A stretch of 64,000 nucleotides of DNA from the NCBI RefSeq assembly GCF_013283195.1, contig NZ_JABEKT010000001.1, positions 2,142,509-2,206,508 of the forward strand, written 5' to 3'. Of this stretch, positions 17,123 through 25,780 are shown in pieces. Each line of letters opens with the position of its first letter. Within the stretch, counting starts at the first letter, position 1. Under the pieces are notes generated by a model, which was not told the origin of the DNA, ran no database searches, and saw nothing but the letters and a program-made list of their open reading frames with translations. Source of the stretch: Ensifer adhaerens (GTDB lineage: Bacteria; Pseudomonadota; Alphaproteobacteria; Rhizobiales; Rhizobiaceae). The translations under genes were made by a program, and so were the position numbers.

Positions 17123-18025
17123 ATGGGCAAGATGATGAAAAGGTTGATCGTCGCTTCCGCAGTGTTGTTGCCGCTCGCCAACCCGGCCAGCGCCTGTGAC
17201 GCGTTGGTCGAAGCCTCTGAAGCTCTCAACAGGGGCGACGAGGCGGGGGCGCGATCGGCTGCCGCGCTGGAACGCACGAAAGCTTGTTCTGATACGGAGG
17301 CAGCGCTTACCCGGCGCGTGGCGGCGCTTGCGACTTTCAACCGCATCGCAAACGCGGCCGGGGGTGGCGCCTCCCTTGAAACGTTCCAAGGCGAGCTTGA
17401 AGCGGCGCGCGACGATGTCGGTGGACCATGGCAAATCCTCGACGCGCTTGGCGATATCGACCGGGCGCGAAAGAAATACGAAAGCGCGGCGACCTATTAC
17501 CAGCAGGCGTTGGAGGATGCGGCCAACGAGCAACTGACCCCGGAGTGGATGGCGCCGGACAACGCCTACATTCTGCGCCTCGATCGGCTTGCTTCCGAGA
17601 TGCGGCTTGCGGCGGCCAGGCCGGTGAAGCTCGCGATGCGCGGCGCCTGCAAATTTTCCTATCGCGGCGTATCGATCCGGAAGAAGGCGACGCCGGTTCG
17701 CTATGTCTTCGGGACTACCGAGTTCACACCTGAAGGGCTGCAGTCAGCAAAGGATCTGTTCGAGTGCCTGAAATCGGCAAAACCCGTGTCGATCACCCTG
17801 ATTGGCCACACGGATCCGGTGGGCGGCACAGAGGCGAACAAGACGCTGTCGTTGGCGCGTGCCGAAGCTCTCGCGCACTATCTCGTGGACGCTGGCTACA
17901 AGGGCACCTGGACCACGGTCGGCAAGGGTGAGGAAGAGCCGTTCAAGCCGGATGACCCGAGCGCCTATGACGAAGCGATGCTGCACCAATTGGATCGCCG
18001 CGTTGAAGTTGATGTGGAGAAATAG
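17123..18025 (+). CDS. Exported OmpA-family (peptidoglycan-binding) protein
   Basis: A 300-residue protein with a signal peptide (about 1-24, ending PASA-C). The middle contains TPR-like helices (about 100-135, ILDALGDIDRARKKYESAA) and the C-terminal ~110 residues are an OmpA/MotB domain. The domain has the conserved GHTDPVGGTEANKTLSLARA segment, with D231 and R246 in the positions that hold diaminopimelate. Cys25 after the signal lacks a good lipobox, so a soluble or wall-bound periplasmic form is more likely than a lipoprotein. M4/M5 are alternative starts. It lies 10 bases after the cytochrome gene and 3 bases before the caspase GTG, so it is tightly co-transcribed and may tether the system to the wall. 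Confidence 0.87.
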   Translation: MGKMMKRLIVASAVLLPLANPASACDALVEASEALNRGDEAGARSAAALERTKACSDTEAALTRRVAALATFNRIANAAGGGASLETFQGELEAARDDVGGPWQILDALGDIDRARKKYESAATYYQQALEDAANEQLTPEWMAPDNAYILRLDRLASEMRLAAARPVKLAMRGACKFSYRGVSIRKKATPVRYVFGTTEFTPEGLQSAKDLFECLKSAKPVSITLIGHTDPVGGTEANKTLSLARAEALAHYLVDAGYKGTWTTVGKGEEEPFKPDDPSAYDEAMLHQLDRRVEVDVEK

Positions 18026-18028
18026 ACG

Positions 18029-19582
18029 GTGCTGCGCGAAGCTCTGATTTCGAGCGTGATCTTTGGGCTATCGGCGCTGCCCGCCATGGCCGCCACGTCA
18101 GCGCTTGTTGTCGGCGTCGATACCTATCCACATGAAGTGAGCCTCGACGGCGCCGTCAAGGACGCACGTGACGTGGCGCAGGCATTGAAGGCGGCAGATG
18201 TCGGCCCTATCCGCGAATTCATCAATGAACAGGCGACCAAGGACGCGATCCGCACGGCCTGGCTGGAGCTTGTCGAGGCCGCAGCAGCCGGCGACACGAT
18301 CATCTTCACCTATGCCGGGCATGGCGCTCAGATGCCGGAGCTTGTTGCCGGCAGCGAGCCGGATGGGCTGGACGAGTTTTTGGAGCTTCCGGGCTTCGAT
18401 CGCAGCCGGGCTGCGGAGACGGCAAGGGAGGTCATCGTCGATAACGAGCTCAATGCCTGGTTCGCCGAAGCAGAGGCCAAGGGCGTTCAGGTGTTGTTCG
18501 TTTCCGACAGTTGCTACTCGGGCGGCATGAACCGGTCGATCTCCGGCAAGACGCGGCTTGCGCCGACGGTGCGGGCGCAGTTGCCGCCGCCGTCGCAAGA
18601 GGCGGTTTCCGGCGCGGCGGTCAAGGACGAGGATCTGGCGCAGGTGACGATCCTTGCCGCATCGCTTGAGAGCCAGCCAACGCCGGAGGTTGTGATCGAA
18701 GGTGAGCCAAGGGGCGCGCTCAGCTGGAGTTTCGCCCGTGCGCTTGAGGGGGCAGCCGATCGTGATGGCGATGGCCTGATCTCAAGGGTCGAGCTTGAGG
18801 ACTACGTCTTTTCCAACGTCAAGCTCCAGTCCGAGGCGCTGCAGGTGCCGAACTTTACGCCGCAGGTTCCGCGATCAGATAGGGAAATCGTCCTGTCCCT
18901 GCCCAGAAGCGCGACGCTGGCAATAGGCAACAGTGCTGCCGCGACCGGCCGGTCGGCAAAGCTGAAACCGGCCCGGGACATGGGGTGGACGGGCAAGCTG
19001 GCGCTCAGCGTCGACGGCGTGGCGCCGACGCTTGAGAATATCGGTGGCAGCGGCGTCCCCTATCGATGGGATGCTACCAGCGGCACATTCTACACGCCAA
19101 ACGGCGATGTTGCCGGCGAACACGTTGCCCCCGATATGGTGCAGGGGGTGGTGGACAAATTCATCGTCCTCGATTTCCTGAAGGCTCTCGCCGCGCAGAA
19201 CCCCGGCAAAGTCTCGCTGACGCCGGCCAAGGACATCTATTCATCAGGGGATCGCCTGAACTTCGATGCGCCGCAATCCGGATACGCGAACATGTTGGTC
19301 GTCAATCTCGCCAATACCGGGGAAGTCCAGCTTCTCGACGCCCAGATAGCAGGCTCCGGCAGCCATGTATTCAAGCTGACGGACCTGGAAGTGGTGAAAC
19401 CCTTCGGCGCCGATCATCTGGTGGTCATCTCGACGAATGCTTCGATCGACGCGGTCGCTGCTGCCCTCGCGGGCCCCGGCGTCGATGCATCGAGGTTTTT
19501 GCGTCTCCTGGAAGAACGGCTTGATGGAACCGACAGTGCCGTCGCGGTCCAGCCGCTCTATACGCGGGAGCGCGGGCAATGA
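18029..19582 (+). CDS. Exported caspase-family (C14) protease with EF-hand loop and DUF4384-like tail
   Basis: A 517-residue protein starting at GTG 3 bases after the ompA-like stop. A signal peptide (1-21, ALPAMA-A) predicts export. The caspase fold follows (about 24-260) with the catalytic dyad intact: H98 in YAGHGAQ and C162 in VSDSCYSGG. An EF-hand-type loop DRDGDGLISRVE (residues 244-255) follows the fold, consistent with Ca2+ dependence as in metacaspases. The C-terminal region (about 390-480) resembles DUF4384 (KVSLTPAKDIYSSGDRL). A periplasmic location is unusual for prokaryotic caspases used in cytoplasmic defence. Its substrate is unknown; neighbouring exported proteins are obvious candidates. 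Confidence 0.86.
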   Translation: MLREALISSVIFGLSALPAMAATSALVVGVDTYPHEVSLDGAVKDARDVAQALKAADVGPIREFINEQATKDAIRTAWLELVEAAAAGDTIIFTYAGHGAQMPELVAGSEPDGLDEFLELPGFDRSRAAETAREVIVDNELNAWFAEAEAKGVQVLFVSDSCYSGGMNRSISGKTRLAPTVRAQLPPPSQEAVSGAAVKDEDLAQVTILAASLESQPTPEVVIEGEPRGALSWSFARALEGAADRDGDGLISRVELEDYVFSNVKLQSEALQVPNFTPQVPRSDREIVLSLPRSATLAIGNSAAATGRSAKLKPARDMGWTGKLALSVDGVAPTLENIGGSGVPYRWDATSGTFYTPNGDVAGEHVAPDMVQGVVDKFIVLDFLKALAAQNPGKVSLTPAKDIYSSGDRLNFDAPQSGYANMLVVNLANTGEVQLLDAQIAGSGSHVFKLTDLEVVKPFGADHLVVISTNASIDAVAAALAGPGVDASRFLRLLEERLDGTDSAVAVQPLYTRERGQ

Positions 19583-21099
19583 GCGTCGACATCAGAGCCT
19601 GGTCATTGCTGTTGCCGTTTGTAAGCTTGGGGATGTGTTCGCCTTCATTGGCTGCGGACAGGGCCTTGCTGATCGGGATCGGAAGCTACCAGAACCTGCA
19701 GCCAAAGCTGTTTCTACACGGGCCGAAAAATGACCTTGTTGCCATGGAGGGGTTACTGGCCGGCACTCTCGGCTTCGATCGTTCTGTCATTCGCGTCCTG
19801 AAGGACGAGCAGGCGACGCGCGCGACCATCCTGTCGTCGATCGAGGAGTGGTTGGTCGCGGGCACGCAGCCCGGCGACCGAGCCTATCTCTATTATTCAG
19901 GTCATGGTCTCCAGGTCGCCGATATCGATGGCGACGAGGAGGATGGTTTGGATGAGGCGCTGGCGCCGTTCGATGTGGTCGCCGGGATCAAGGATTGGGA
20001 CGGTGCCGTCACCGATGACGAGCTCGATGCCATCCTCGACCGTTTGAAGGGCAGGGCGGTGACCCTGGTGATCGACGCCGGTTACTCAAGCACGATTTCG
20101 CGGTCGCTGTCGGGCGAGGTATCCGCCGGTATCGACGGCGCCCGTTTCCTGGCGCGGCCCGAGGCGAAACCGATGGAGCAGGCGCTGACACGTGGGCTTC
20201 GCATCGACCTTGGTGTCGTCGACAAGCCCAGCCGCGTCAAAGAGAGCGGTATCGTCGCCTGGAGTGCAAGCGCACCCTATCAGGTGGCATGGGACGATGT
20301 GAGGCTGCCGATCGAAGGCCGCCAGGGCGTTTTCACGAAGGCCTATGTCGCTGGACAGACGGGGGCGGCGGCGGACGCCAACGCCAACGGGCTGACCAGC
20401 AACGCCGAACTTTTCGAATATATCACCGCGCAATCTGCTGCTTACTGCGCATCGCAGGAGAAATGCGAGACCCTCGACCCGCAACTTGAGACGAAGGCGC
20501 TGAACCTCGGCGCCAGTGCAGTCGTTCCTGTTCAGGCAGGGACTGAAGTGACGGCACGGTATCAGCCCGTTGCCGGCGACGGTGCCGCCCCGGCAAGTTA
20601 TCAGGATGCAGATGCAGTCGATGCGGTCGGCGATATCGTCGGCAAGGCCGATGCTGGCGACGTGCGTATCAGCATCAACCGGCCAACCACGATGAAAGCC
20701 GGTGACGTGTTCAAGTTGACGGTCGCAAGCAAAGCTGCCGGAAGCCTCATCCTCATCGACGTCAATGCGAACGGCACTGCAACCCAGATCTTTCCCAACG
20801 AGTTCGCGCAGAAGATTACGCCGCTCGCCGCCGACGTTCCGTTGACATTACCGGACGAGTATTACGGCTTCGACTTCGAAGCCTCGGGAGAAGGCGACAG
20901 CGCCTTTGTTGCCCTCGTGATCAGCGATGCCGTCGATCTGGCAGACGTTGCGCCGAAAACCAGGGGACTGAAGGTCGAGCTCAGTGCGCGAGAAACGCTT
21001 AGCGAAATTGTCTCGCGGCTGCAGCAGGCCTGGACTGACGACCTGGAGAGACGTGGTATCCGCTGGTCGGTCGGCACGCTACGCTATCACGTCGAATGA
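19579..21099 (+). CDS. Exported caspase homologue lacking the catalytic Cys (pseudo-caspase)
   Basis: A 506-residue paralogue of the preceding gene, overlapping its stop by 4 bases (ATGA). The signal peptide ends near SLA-A at residue 25-26. The fold keeps H109 (YYSGHGLQ) and the acidic DGDEEDGLDEALAPFD segment of metacaspases. The nucleophile motif DSCxSG is replaced by DAGYSS (D166-A-G168-Y-S), so the Cys is Gly and peptidase activity should be absent. A degenerate EF-hand loop DANANGLTSNAE spans 266-277. Residues about 365-455 form a clear DUF4384-like domain (VRISINRPTTMKAGDVFKL, then IFPNEF). It could be a regulator, decoy or inhibitor of the active partner; that is inference. Confidence 0.85.
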   Translation: MSVDIRAWSLLLPFVSLGMCSPSLAADRALLIGIGSYQNLQPKLFLHGPKNDLVAMEGLLAGTLGFDRSVIRVLKDEQATRATILSSIEEWLVAGTQPGDRAYLYYSGHGLQVADIDGDEEDGLDEALAPFDVVAGIKDWDGAVTDDELDAILDRLKGRAVTLVIDAGYSSTISRSLSGEVSAGIDGARFLARPEAKPMEQALTRGLRIDLGVVDKPSRVKESGIVAWSASAPYQVAWDDVRLPIEGRQGVFTKAYVAGQTGAAADANANGLTSNAELFEYITAQSAAYCASQEKCETLDPQLETKALNLGASAVVPVQAGTEVTARYQPVAGDGAAPASYQDADAVDAVGDIVGKADAGDVRISINRPTTMKAGDVFKLTVASKAAGSLILIDVNANGTATQIFPNEFAQKITPLAADVPLTLPDEYYGFDFEASGEGDSAFVALVISDAVDLADVAPKTRGLKVELSARETLSEIVSRLQQAWTDDLERRGIRWSVGTLRYHVE

Positions 21100-21127
21100 T
21101 CGTTTCTGCGACAGGCCGGATAGTAAA

Positions 21128-21158
21128 AAGCCCGCCGAAAAGGCGGGCTTTCTGTTTG
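21128..21158. terminator. Bidirectional terminator between the pseudo-caspase gene and aapP
   Basis: AAGCCCGCC (21128-21136) pairs with GGCGGGCTT (21142-21150) across a GAAAA loop. T-rich sequence follows on the plus strand and a run of A precedes it (T on the minus strand). It can stop both converging transcripts. Confidence 0.9.
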
Positions 21159-21174
21159 AAGTCTTTCGCAATCC

Positions 21175-21951
21175 CTAGTGCAGGATCTGGCTGAGGAAGA
21201 GCTTGGTGCGCTCGTGCTGCGGATTGTCGAAGAACTCGGCGGGCGAGTTCTGTTCGACGATCTGGCCCTGGTCCATGAAGATCACGCGGTTGGCGACCTG
21301 GCGCGCAAAACCCATTTCGTGGGTCACGCACAGCATGGTCATGCCTTCTTCGGCGAGGCCCACCATTGTGTCGAGCACTTCCTTGACCATTTCCGGGTCG
21401 AGCGCCGAAGTCGGTTCATCGAACAGCAGGATCTTCGGCTTCATGCACAGCGAACGGGCAATCGCCACGCGCTGCTGCTGGCCGCCCGAAAGCTGGCCCG
21501 GATACTTGTGGGCCTGCTCGGGGATCTTGACGCGCTTCAGGAAGTGCATGGCGATTTCTTCGGCCTGCTTCTTCGGCATCTTGCGAACCCAGATCGGGGC
21601 GAGCGTGCAGTTTTCCAGGATCGTCAGATGCGGGAACAGGTTGAAGTGCTGGAACACCATGCCGACTTCGCGGCGCACTTCATCGATCTTCTTCAGATCG
21701 TTGGTGAGCTCGATGCCGTCTACGACGATCTTGCCCTTCTGGTGTTCTTCCAGGCGGTTGATGCAGCGGATCATCGTCGATTTGCCGGAGCCCGATGGGC
21801 CGGCAATGACGATTCGCTCGCCCTTCATCACCTTCAGGTTGATGTCACGGAGAACATGGAAGTCTCCGTACCATTTGTTCATTCCGCTGATTTCGACCGC
21901 AACGTCAGTCGCGGATACGGTCATCTTGGAAACAGTGGCTGCATTGGCCAT
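21175..21951 (-). CDS. aapP: General L-amino acid ABC transporter ATPase AapP
   Basis: A 258-residue ABC ATPase powering uptake and efflux of L-amino acids through AapQM. Walker A is GPSGSGKST, the signature [13 protein letters not shown], and Walker [15 protein letters not shown]; the H-loop lies in CVTHEMGFA. It is the last gene of the minus-strand aapJQMP operon, starting 14 bases after aapM, with the shared terminator downstream. The ATPase alone resembles GlnQ, but the adjacent large fused-loop permeases identify the Aap system of rhizobia. Confidence 0.97.
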   Translation of the reverse strand: MANAATVSKMTVSATDVAVEISGMNKWYGDFHVLRDINLKVMKGERIVIAGPSGSGKSTMIRCINRLEEHQKGKIVVDGIELTNDLKKIDEVRREVGMVFQHFNLFPHLTILENCTLAPIWVRKMPKKQAEEIAMHFLKRVKIPEQAHKYPGQLSGGQQQRVAIARSLCMKPKILLFDEPTSALDPEMVKEVLDTMVGLAEEGMTMLCVTHEMGFARQVANRVIFMDQGQIVEQNSPAEFFDNPQHERTKLFLSQILH

Positions 21952-21965
21952 GCGATCTCCCCCTC

Positions 21966-23123
21966 TTATCGTTTATGGCTCGTGTCGAGCACGCGTTCCA
22001 TGAAGCCTGAATAGCGCGACATACCGAAGCAGAAAAGCCAGAATATGAAGCCAGCGAAAATTAGCCCTGAGATCGGCGTCACCGCCGAAGCCCAATTGGC
22101 ATCCGAGAAGTTCAGCCGGACGATACCAAGAAGGTCGAACATCCCGATGATCGAGACCAGCGAGGTGTCCTTGAACAGCCCGATGAAGGTGTTGACGATG
22201 CCGGGGATAACGAGTTTCAGCGCCTGCGGCAGCACGATGAGGTTCATCTTCTGCCAGTAGCTGAGGCCGAGCGAATCGGCGCCCTCATACTGCCCCTTGC
22301 CGATCGCCTGCAGACCGCCGCGCACCACCTCGGCCATGTAGGCGGAGGCGAAGAACGACACGCCGATCAGCGCCCGCAGGAACTTGTCGAAAGTCACCCC
22401 CTGCGGCAGGAACAGCGGCAACATCACGCTCGCCATGAACAGAACGGTGATAAGCGGGATGCCACGCACAACTTCGATGAAGAATGTGCAGAGCATCTTG
22501 ATCACCGGCATGGTCGATCGCCGGCCGAGCGCAAGCAGGATGCCGAGCGGCAACGAGACCGCGATGCCGACGAAGGACAGCACCAGCGTCACCATCAGGC
22601 CGCCCCACAGCGGCGTCTCGACGAACGGCAGTCCGAACCACCCGCCTGGCAGAAGGATGAGCGCCAGGATAGGCAGAACGGCGAGAAGCAGGATCGCGTT
22701 GATGTTCTTGTAGGGAACCTTCGGGATCAGCATCGGGGTCAGGAACAGGACGAACAGGATGCCGACAAGTGCGGGGCGCCAGCGCTCCTCGATCGGGTAA
22801 CGCCCGAAGAGGAACTGGTCGAACTTGGCGTTGACGAAAGCCCAGCAGGCGCCGCTCCAGCCATCCGGTTGCGAGCCACCCTGCGCGACGGTCGCACAGA
22901 CACCACGTCCGCCGCCGGTCCAGGCGGCATCAATGAACAGCCATTGCACGGCCGGCGGGACGAGCCAGGCGAGCACAAGCAGGCTGATGATCGTCAGAGC
23001 CGTATCTTTCGGCGTCGCAAAGAGGTTCTTGCGAAGCCAGTAGGCAAGGCCGCCCGTCTGTATAGGCGCCGGTGCAGCCTCGATCATCGAGGCGCGGACA
23101 AAATTTCCCTGGTGTGAGTTCAT
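21966..23123 (-). CDS. aapM: General L-amino acid ABC transporter permease AapM
   Basis: A 385-residue inner-membrane permease of the HisMQ family with an unusually large periplasmic/loop insertion between helices 1 and 2 (about residues 45-180), a hallmark of AapM. The EAA-type loop near [15 protein letters not shown] contacts AapP. The ATG at 23123 (MNSHQGNFV) is preceded by GGTGGAG at good spacing and lies 4 bases after the aapQ stop; the frame is open 33 bases further, but that would overlap aapQ without a ribosome site. Confidence 0.95.
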   Translation of the reverse strand: MNSHQGNFVRASMIEAAPAPIQTGGLAYWLRKNLFATPKDTALTIISLLVLAWLVPPAVQWLFIDAAWTGGGRGVCATVAQGGSQPDGWSGACWAFVNAKFDQFLFGRYPIEERWRPALVGILFVLFLTPMLIPKVPYKNINAILLLAVLPILALILLPGGWFGLPFVETPLWGGLMVTLVLSFVGIAVSLPLGILLALGRRSTMPVIKMLCTFFIEVVRGIPLITVLFMASVMLPLFLPQGVTFDKFLRALIGVSFFASAYMAEVVRGGLQAIGKGQYEGADSLGLSYWQKMNLIVLPQALKLVIPGIVNTFIGLFKDTSLVSIIGMFDLLGIVRLNFSDANWASAVTPISGLIFAGFIFWLFCFGMSRYSGFMERVLDTSHKR

Positions 23124-23127
23124 GATC

Positions 23128-24321
23128 TTATCTCTCCACCAGGGCCATTCGGGCATTGAACCAGTTCATCAGCAACGACGTCGTCAGGCTCAGCGACAGG
23201 TAGACGATGATCCAGATCGATACGACTTCGATCGCCTGACCGGTCTGATTGAGAATCGTTCCGCCGACGGCAACCAGGTCGGCGTAGCCGATGGCAATCG
23301 CCAGTGACGAGTTCTTGGTCAGGTTGAGATACTGGCTGGTGAGCGGCGGAATGATGATCCGCATCGCCTGGGGTACGACGACAAGGCGGGTGGTGAGGCC
23401 GGGCCGGACGCCCAGTGCATGGGCAGCCTCGGTCTGTCCCTTCGAGACGCCACGGATACCGGCCCGAACGATTTCGGCGATAAAGGCGGCGGTGTAGAAG
23501 GAAAGCGCCAGGAACAGCGACAGGAACTCCGGTCCGATGACCGAGCCGCCGGTGAGGTTGAACTTGCCGGCTACCGGGACATCGAAGGTAATCGGCGAGC
23601 CGGTTGCCAGGAAGGCGAGGAGTGGCAACCCGATGACGAGGCCAAGCACGGTCCAGAGCAACGGGAAGCGCTGTCCGGTTGCTTCCTGCTTGATGCGGGC
23701 ATGGTGGGCGACGAGGAAGCTCGCGATCACGGCGATCACGAAGGCATATAAGACATATTGCGAGCCGTCGCCGAAGACCGGCTTCGGAAAGGCGATGCCG
23801 CGGTTGTTGAGGAAGATGTTGAGGGGCAGCGCGGCCGATTCGCGCGGTTGCGGAAGCACGGCCAGAACGCCGCTGTACCAGAAGAAGATGACCAGCAGCG
23901 GCGGGATGTTGCGGAACACTTCGACATAGGCGAGCGACAGTTTCGCGATCAGCCAATTGTGCGAGAGCCGCCCGATGCCGACGATGAAGCCGATGATGGT
24001 TGCGGTGATGATGCCGGTTATCGCCACGAGCAGCGTATTGAAGAAGCCGACGACCAGCGCGCGCCCGTAAGTGGAGTCACTCGTATAGGCGATCAAGGAC
24101 TGCCCGACATCGAAGCCGGCGCGCCCGTTGAGGAAGCCGTAGCCGGACGCGATGTTGGCACGCTTGAGGTTCTCGATCGTGTTGTCCGCTATCCAATAGA
24201 CGACGGCAACGAGAATAATGACGGTTATGACCTGGTAAAATATTCCGCGCACCTGCGGGTCGTTGATGATCGAACCGGAAGGTTTGCTTTTCTCAGGCGT
24301 AGTTGTGACGCCAATCGCCAT
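23128..24321 (-). CDS. aapQ: General L-amino acid ABC transporter permease AapQ
   Basis: A 397-residue HisMQ-family permease, partner of AapM. About eight hydrophobic segments are visible; the C-terminal half carries the ATPase-contact loop around [20 protein letters not shown]. The ATG at 24321 ([11 protein letters not shown]) follows AAAGAGG; the upstream in-frame extension overlaps the intercistronic hairpin and is not credible. The gene is separated from aapJ by 92 bases holding a stable stem-loop, consistent with higher expression of the binding protein than of the permeases. Confidence 0.95.
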   Translation of the reverse strand: MAIGVTTTPEKSKPSGSIINDPQVRGIFYQVITVIILVAVVYWIADNTIENLKRANIASGYGFLNGRAGFDVGQSLIAYTSDSTYGRALVVGFFNTLLVAITGIITATIIGFIVGIGRLSHNWLIAKLSLAYVEVFRNIPPLLVIFFWYSGVLAVLPQPRESAALPLNIFLNNRGIAFPKPVFGDGSQYVLYAFVIAVIASFLVAHHARIKQEATGQRFPLLWTVLGLVIGLPLLAFLATGSPITFDVPVAGKFNLTGGSVIGPEFLSLFLALSFYTAAFIAEIVRAGIRGVSKGQTEAAHALGVRPGLTTRLVVVPQAMRIIIPPLTSQYLNLTKNSSLAIAIGYADLVAVGGTILNQTGQAIEVVSIWIIVYLSLSLTTSLLMNWFNARMALVER

Positions 24322-24372
24322 GCAATGCCTCTTTCCCCTTGTCACCCTTTTGGGTGTTTTTATCGTTGGGAT

Positions 24373-24395
24373 GGGGAAGCGGCGTGCCGCTCCCC
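24373..24395 (-). terminator. Intercistronic stem-loop between aapJ and aapQ
   Basis: On the plus strand GGGGAAGCGGC (24373-24383) and GCCGCTCCCC (24386-24395) form a strong GC-rich hairpin with a 2-base loop and one bulge; there is no T tract directly after it on the minus strand. It probably stabilises the aapJ 3' end or causes partial termination, a common arrangement after a periplasmic binding-protein gene. Confidence 0.6.
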
Positions 24396-24413
24396 CTTTC
24401 GTGTCGGGCCGTA

Positions 24414-25439
24414 TTAGCGGACCGGAGGAGCGTACTGAATGCCGCCCTTGCTCCACAGCGCGTTGAGGCCGCGTTCGATCTTCAGCGGGCTGCCGGCGCC
24501 AATGTTACGGTCGAAGACTTCGCCGTAGTTGCCGACTGCCTTGATGATGTTGACGGCCCATTCGTTGGTCAGGCCAAGGTCGGTGCCGATCTTGCTGTCA
24601 GCTTCGACGCCGAGGAAGCGCTGAACGTCCGGGTTGGTGGACTTCTTCATTTCTTCGATGTTTGCCTGCGTGACGCCGAATTCTTCTGCCTGGATCAGCG
24701 CGTAATGGACCCAGCTGACGATATCGAACCACTGGTCGTCACCCTGGCGAACGGCCGGACCAAGCGGCTCCTTCGAGATGATTTCCGGCAGGATCATATG
24801 ATCGTCGGGCTTGGACAGCGTCAGGCGCAGCGAGTAGAGGCCGGACTGGTCGGTGGTGTAGACGTCGCAACGACCGGCGTCATAGGCCGCGTTCACTTCT
24901 TCGAGCTTTTCGAAGACGACCGGGTTGTACTGCAGGTTGTTGGCCTTGAAGTAGTCGGCGAGGTTGAGCTCGGTCGTGGTGCCGGTCTGTACGCAGACGG
25001 CAGCGCCGGAGAGTTCGAGGGCCGACTTTACGTTCAGGCCCTTGCGGACCATGAAGCCCTGGCCGTCATAGTAGTTGACCGGGCGGAAGTTGAAGCCGAG
25101 AGCGGTGTCGCGGTTGATCGTCCAGGTGGTATTGCGGGCGAGGACGTCGACCTCACCGGACTGAAGGGCCGGGAAACGTTCCTTGGCCGAAGTGGGTGTA
25201 TATTTTACCTTGGTGCCATCCGCGAAGATCGCGGCGGCGATCGCCTTGCAATAGTCGACGTCGAAGCCGCTCCAGTTGCCCGAAGCATCCGGTGCCGCGA
25301 AGCCGGCGAGACCGGTGTTCACGCCGCATTGGACGAAGCCCTTGGCCTTCACGTCATCGAGTGTCGCAGCCGAAGCCGCATGCGCGCCAATCCCCATGAC
25401 AGCAGCGCCAACAAGAGCTGTCAGAATACTTCTTGCCAT
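24414..25439 (-). CDS. aapJ: Periplasmic L-amino acid-binding protein AapJ
   Basis: A 341-residue exported solute-binding protein (family 3) with a clear signal peptide (GAHAASA-A, about residue 24). The mature protein begins TLDDVKAKGFVQCGVNTGLA, and the conserved GFDVDYCKAIAAAIF and TTWTINRD segments are typical of AapJ/BztA. It captures a broad range of L-amino acids and delivers them to AapQM. It is the first gene of the operon, with AAAGG upstream of the ATG. Confidence 0.96.
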   Translation of the reverse strand: MARSILTALVGAAVMGIGAHAASAATLDDVKAKGFVQCGVNTGLAGFAAPDASGNWSGFDVDYCKAIAAAIFADGTKVKYTPTSAKERFPALQSGEVDVLARNTTWTINRDTALGFNFRPVNYYDGQGFMVRKGLNVKSALELSGAAVCVQTGTTTELNLADYFKANNLQYNPVVFEKLEEVNAAYDAGRCDVYTTDQSGLYSLRLTLSKPDDHMILPEIISKEPLGPAVRQGDDQWFDIVSWVHYALIQAEEFGVTQANIEEMKKSTNPDVQRFLGVEADSKIGTDLGLTNEWAVNIIKAVGNYGEVFDRNIGAGSPLKIERGLNALWSKGGIQYAPPVR

Positions 25440-25780
25440 TTTTTAGAACCTTTTTCTGTTGTCGTTAGTTCCCGTCTGCACCAGCGCGTCTCCCTGCGCG
25501 TACAGCCTCCGCCACCCTCATGGCGCGAGTGCAATCTATCTCATGCTCAAAATCCATGGGGGTCAAGAGAGCTTGCCGATTTTCTGAACTTGCGTGTGAA
25601 AAACCTGAAATAAGCCAGAAGTTTAGGCAGGTTTTGCAGGAAACGGGCAATTGCTGAGCGAAAAATCGCCAATCCTCGCTTCATTCGGCCGCAAAGTGTG
25701 TTTGTCGGATTTTGCCACTTGACCCCGGTTGTAGGGCGTTCGAAGAGTTTGGGATCGGTTTTTCAGCATCGGACACTTCA
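25440..25780. promoter_or_regulatory. Divergent intergenic region aapJ / metC
   Basis: This 341-base gene-free stretch separates the divergent aapJ and metC genes and must hold both promoters. The minus-strand AAAGG ribosome site of aapJ lies at its left end. I could not pick out a convincing sigma-70 or sigma-54 promoter or a long dyad, and it contains no plausible small gene. Confidence 0.5.

Noticed and set aside
19579-19660. Lipobox at the pseudo-caspase N terminus (SLGMC)
   Set aside because: Met precedes the Cys, which does not fit the [LVI][AST][GA]C rule; cleavage at SLA-A is more likely.
18029-21099. Caspase pair as a cytoplasmic anti-phage effector module (CBASS, Avs or CRISPR-caspase type)
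   Set aside because: Both proteins have Sec signal peptides, and no sensor NTPase, cyclase or CRISPR gene is nearby; an envelope role fits better.
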